Below, piece after piece: positions 6,521-8,638 of a stretch of DNA of 8,638 bases. Source of the DNA: Chloroflexota bacterium (GTDB lineage Bacteria; Chloroflexota; Anaerolineae; Fen-1058). The position numbers and the translations under genes are program-made. The notes under the pieces are model-generated. The model saw only the letters and a program-made list of their open reading frames with translations. It ran no database searches and was not told the origin of the DNA. The stretch covers positions 1 to 8,638 of the forward strand of contig JACRBO010000556.1 in the NCBI GenBank assembly GCA_016219235.1, given 5' to 3'. Numbering within the stretch: position 1 is the first letter of the stretch; every line of letters starts with the position of its first letter.

Positions 6521-8436
6521 GACAACTCCTCGCGCCGCGCCGGCAAGGCCGCTGATTTGAGGCGAAGGTGTTTCAGCGCAAAACCGCTGCCCACAACGAC
6601 GAAGCCCGCGACAATCAACAGGGCCAGCGTGTTCAGCACCGGCGCTAACGGCTGATTCGAGATCACTACCGGGCGCGGACGTGCCCCGGAACCGATCGGC
6701 AGCACCTGCCACGTGGTCGCCCACGCGGTGTCGGGCAACCCTGATCGGATCACGGTGACGGACAGATCCCAGTCGCCGGATCGATCGACGCCGTTCGTCG
6801 CCAGTTGATACATGCCGTCGGCAAGTTCATCGGCCGTCAGCGTCAGCACCTGCGACTGATCGCCGCGCGGCGACAACTGAACGACCACGCGCTCGATCGG
6901 CGCGGGCGCAGGCCGGCGCGTGTTCGCCACATTGATATTGATAAAGTTCTGGCCCGGTCGATTGGGCTTGATCGACGTCGTCAATAACAAGTCGTCGGCT
7001 TTAGCCGTGAGGGCGCTGATCGTCTCCGTGGGCGGATCAAATTCCGGGCCGCGCGCAGGTTGACTGGCCGTGAGCCACGCCACCGCGATCAACAGCAGCA
7101 GCCCGCCGGCCGCTTCCAGCAGCAGGGTGCGGCGCAGTTGCCGGGGCGATCGGTTGAGCCGTCGATGCAGCAGGTGCGTCAGCCCATCGTTCACGCGCGC
7201 ATGCAGCGCCGCCGAGTTGAGCAGGCCGCTCACACCGATCACGCCCACCAGCGCCAGCTTGATCATTAACGCCCAGCCGTAATTCGTGGTGATCAACGCA
7301 TCAAGCGAAGCGACTAATTGCCCGGTGTTATACAGGCCCGTGATCGTCAAAGCGGCAGCACTGCCGGCAGCCACCCCGCCGAACTGCCGCAGCAACGATC
7401 GCGCCAACGCGGCTTCAGCCGCACCGCCCCGCAGTCGCCGTACAACGATCATCACTAACGCGATCAGGCCGCCGACCCACAGGCTGGCCGCCAACAAATG
7501 AACAACATCGGCGATGAGACCCGGCAGCGGCGCCGTCTCGCTGGCCGCCGCGTGACTGTGCAGTGCCTGCGACACAACCAGCGAGATCAGCAACGGACTG
7601 GCGGCCAGCGGCAAAGTCGAGAAGCGCTCCAACTGCGCAATGTCATCGCGTGTCTCGTTGGGCAGCGCGACTTCAGCGGGCAACAAACGAATGATCACAG
7701 CCAGCAATACAATCAGCAGCCCCGAGCGCAGCAGCCACTGCGTTCCGTAACTGGTACCCAGGACCGCCGTGATCACGTCAATGGCAGACGCGGTCGCAAG
7801 TGAAGCGGCCACCGCCATCTGATAGGCCACCATGCCCAATCCGGCGCAGACGGCCAGCACGCTCGCCCACTGTGCCAGCCGCAGCAATTGGCGGCGCACC
7901 GTCAACGCCTGCGACCAGGATGATCGCGCGCGCTGCGCGGCTGTTGGCAAAACGAAACTATTGATGGCAAATGCGCCGATGACGATCATCAACGCGATCT
8001 GATTCAGCCAGCGCAGGCCCAACTCGATCACACCGGGCGTGGGATTCGTTACTTCACCACTGGCGCTGACGGCTTGTTGCACGCCAAAGACGATCGCCCC
8101 GGCCACGACGTGAAAATCGTCGTCGGCCAGGGTGCGCCACGTCAGGCGATACGCACCCGCGCCCAGTTCCGGCAGATCGATCTGCAGCGCCGTGGCGTCA
8201 TCGGCGGCCAGGCGAATCGCCTTCACGGGCAGCACTCGACCGGTGCCGTCATACAACTCAACCGTCGTGAAGTCGATCAGGATCGCCTCGGTGAACCAGA
8301 CCGACAACTGGCGCGGCGCGGCGTCAAGCGTCGCACCATCGGCCGGATCGGTGCGAATGACGATCGGATGCGCGCTGACCGGTGTGGCCGCGAACAACAA
8401 GATGAGAATGATCAGGCTGATGAATCGTCGGCGCAT
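6517..8436 (-). CDS. copCD: Copper protein, CopC-CopD-YtkA fusion
   Basis: A 639-residue membrane protein for copper binding and transport across the cytoplasmic membrane, built like Bacillus YcnJ. Residues 1-22 are a signal peptide ending VSA. The mature protein would begin His23-Pro, the N-terminal His ligand typical of CopC. The CopC domain runs to about 120 and carries a DxH copper motif, Asp107-Phe-His109. CopD follows, with about eight membrane helices near 139-165, 186-212, 233-253, 273-293, 307-333, 352-372, 387-409 and 437-458. It includes LHSHAAA (His293, His295) and the conserved [15 protein letters not shown] stretch. A soluble YtkA/FixH-like beta domain is at about 483-580, then one more helix (about 599-621) and a basic tail. 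Import versus resistance cannot be decided from sequence. The ribosome site before the ATG at 8436 is weak (GGCGGA). Its stop overlaps the protease start. Confidence 0.93.
   Translation of the reverse strand: MRRRFISLIILILLFAATPVSAHPIVIRTDPADGATLDAAPRQLSVWFTEAILIDFTTVELYDGTGRVLPVKAIRLAADDATALQIDLPELGAGAYRLTWRTLADDDFHVVAGAIVFGVQQAVSASGEVTNPTPGVIELGLRWLNQIALMIVIGAFAINSFVLPTAAQRARSSWSQALTVRRQLLRLAQWASVLAVCAGLGMVAYQMAVAASLATASAIDVITAVLGTSYGTQWLLRSGLLIVLLAVIIRLLPAEVALPNETRDDIAQLERFSTLPLAASPLLISLVVSQALHSHAAASETAPLPGLIADVVHLLAASLWVGGLIALVMIVVRRLRGGAAEAALARSLLRQFGGVAAGSAAALTITGLYNTGQLVASLDALITTNYGWALMIKLALVGVIGVSGLLNSAALHARVNDGLTHLLHRRLNRSPRQLRRTLLLEAAGGLLLLIAVAWLTASQPARGPEFDPPTETISALTAKADDLLLTTSIKPNRPGQNFININVANTRRPAPAPIERVVVQLSPRGDQSQVLTLTADELADGMYQLATNGVDRSGDWDLSVTVIRSGLPDTAWATTWQVLPIGSGARPRPVVISNQPLAPVLNTLALLIVAGFVVVGSGFALKHLRLKSAALPARREELS
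6526..6531 (-). promoter_or_regulatory. Ribosome binding site of the protease inside copCD
   Basis: GAGGAG on the minus strand, 5 bases before the protease ATG, lies within the last codons of copCD (encoding the EE of REELS). It fixes the protease start at 6520 and fits coupled translation through the ATGA overlap at 6517-6520. Confidence 0.8.
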
Positions 8437-8460
8437 ATGTGAAAATCCGCCGCCCCGAAC

Positions 8461-8480
8461 GCTGGATTTGGCAATCCAGC
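8461..8480. repeat. Small hairpin between the partial gene and copCD
   Basis: GCTGGATT and AATCCAGC pair perfectly (8 bp) around a 4-base loop. It lies in the 60-base gap between the upstream stop and the copCD start. No U tract follows on the minus strand, so it is more likely a leader or processing structure, or an attenuating hairpin, than a full terminator. Confidence 0.6.
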
Positions 8481-8496
8481 GGGAGCAGAAAACTGG

Positions 8497-8638
8497 TTAC
8501 TGCACAATCACGTGCTCCAGTTTCAAATCGCCCACCACAATACTGACCGGATCGCCCGACTGCACCGCTCCTCGCACATTCCCGTACAGGATGTAGTACG
8601 TGCGGCCCACTTCGAGGTTGTGTTTGTGCGTGGCTGAG
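8497..8638 (-). CDS. Unrecognised protein, 3' end only
   Basis: A frame open from the window edge runs 46 codons to a TAA at 8497-8499. The visible end contains THKHNLEVGRTYYILYGNV, then a VQSGDPVSIVVGDL stretch, and closes LKLEHVIVQ. The alternation of hydrophobic and polar residues suggests a beta-sheet domain. I do not recognise the family. It sits 60 bases upstream of copCD on the same strand, so it is probably in the same operon and could have a copper-related or export-related job, but that is position only. It lacks the YLP tail. Codon use is GC-rich at third positions like its neighbours, supporting that it is real. Confidence 0.65.
   Translation of the reverse strand, partial: SATHKHNLEVGRTYYILYGNVRGAVQSGDPVSIVVGDLKLEHVIVQ

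Noticed and set aside
6521..6724. 68-residue N-terminal extension of the S8 protease
   Set aside because: It lies wholly within copCD in another frame, has low-complexity shadow composition, and the GAGGAG plus signal peptide fix the start at 6520.

Overview
The window looks like a chromosomal stretch from a Chloroflexota bacterium, probably an uncultured or metagenomic lineage. The support is indirect. Base composition is GC-rich. Secreted proteins have modular architectures typical of that phylum: a CSLREA beta-helix with DUF11, a subtilase with a long Thr/Pro linker and a lectin-like tail, and a CopC-CopD-YtkA fusion. Several reading frames end in a short [FY]-L-P-x-[IV] tail that I associate from memory with exported Chloroflexota proteins. 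No phage, plasmid, transposase, CRISPR, tRNA or rRNA sequence was seen.

Layout, left to right. Positions 1-131 hold a large hairpin and a repeat-like remnant. A plus-strand gene (132-1736) encodes a secreted five-haem c-type cytochrome and is closed by a strong intrinsic terminator (1750-1806). Everything to the right reads on the minus strand. From the right edge leftwards these are: the 3' end of an unrecognised gene (8638-8497); a CopC-CopD-YtkA copper protein (8436-6517); an S8 serine protease (6520-4244) whose start codon overlaps the copCD stop in ATGA; an intergenic region with two inverted palindromic repeats and a short hairpin (4243-3963); a CSLREA/beta-helix/DUF11 surface protein (3962-2004); and, directly behind it, a 57-codon remnant (2001-1831) that looks like the end of a second DUF11 protein.

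All the intact genes encode exported or membrane proteins. The partial gene, copCD and the protease appear to form one transcription unit, with copCD and the protease translationally coupled. The beta-helix gene is probably transcribed separately because of the repeats and hairpin in front of it. The cytochrome is convergent with these genes and probably monocistronic. I see no established multi-gene system. The observations most worth following are three related C-terminal tails in three reading frames, the decayed DUF11 tail abutting an intact one, the paired palindromes whose inner stems differ in sequence but both pair, and a high density of GATC.
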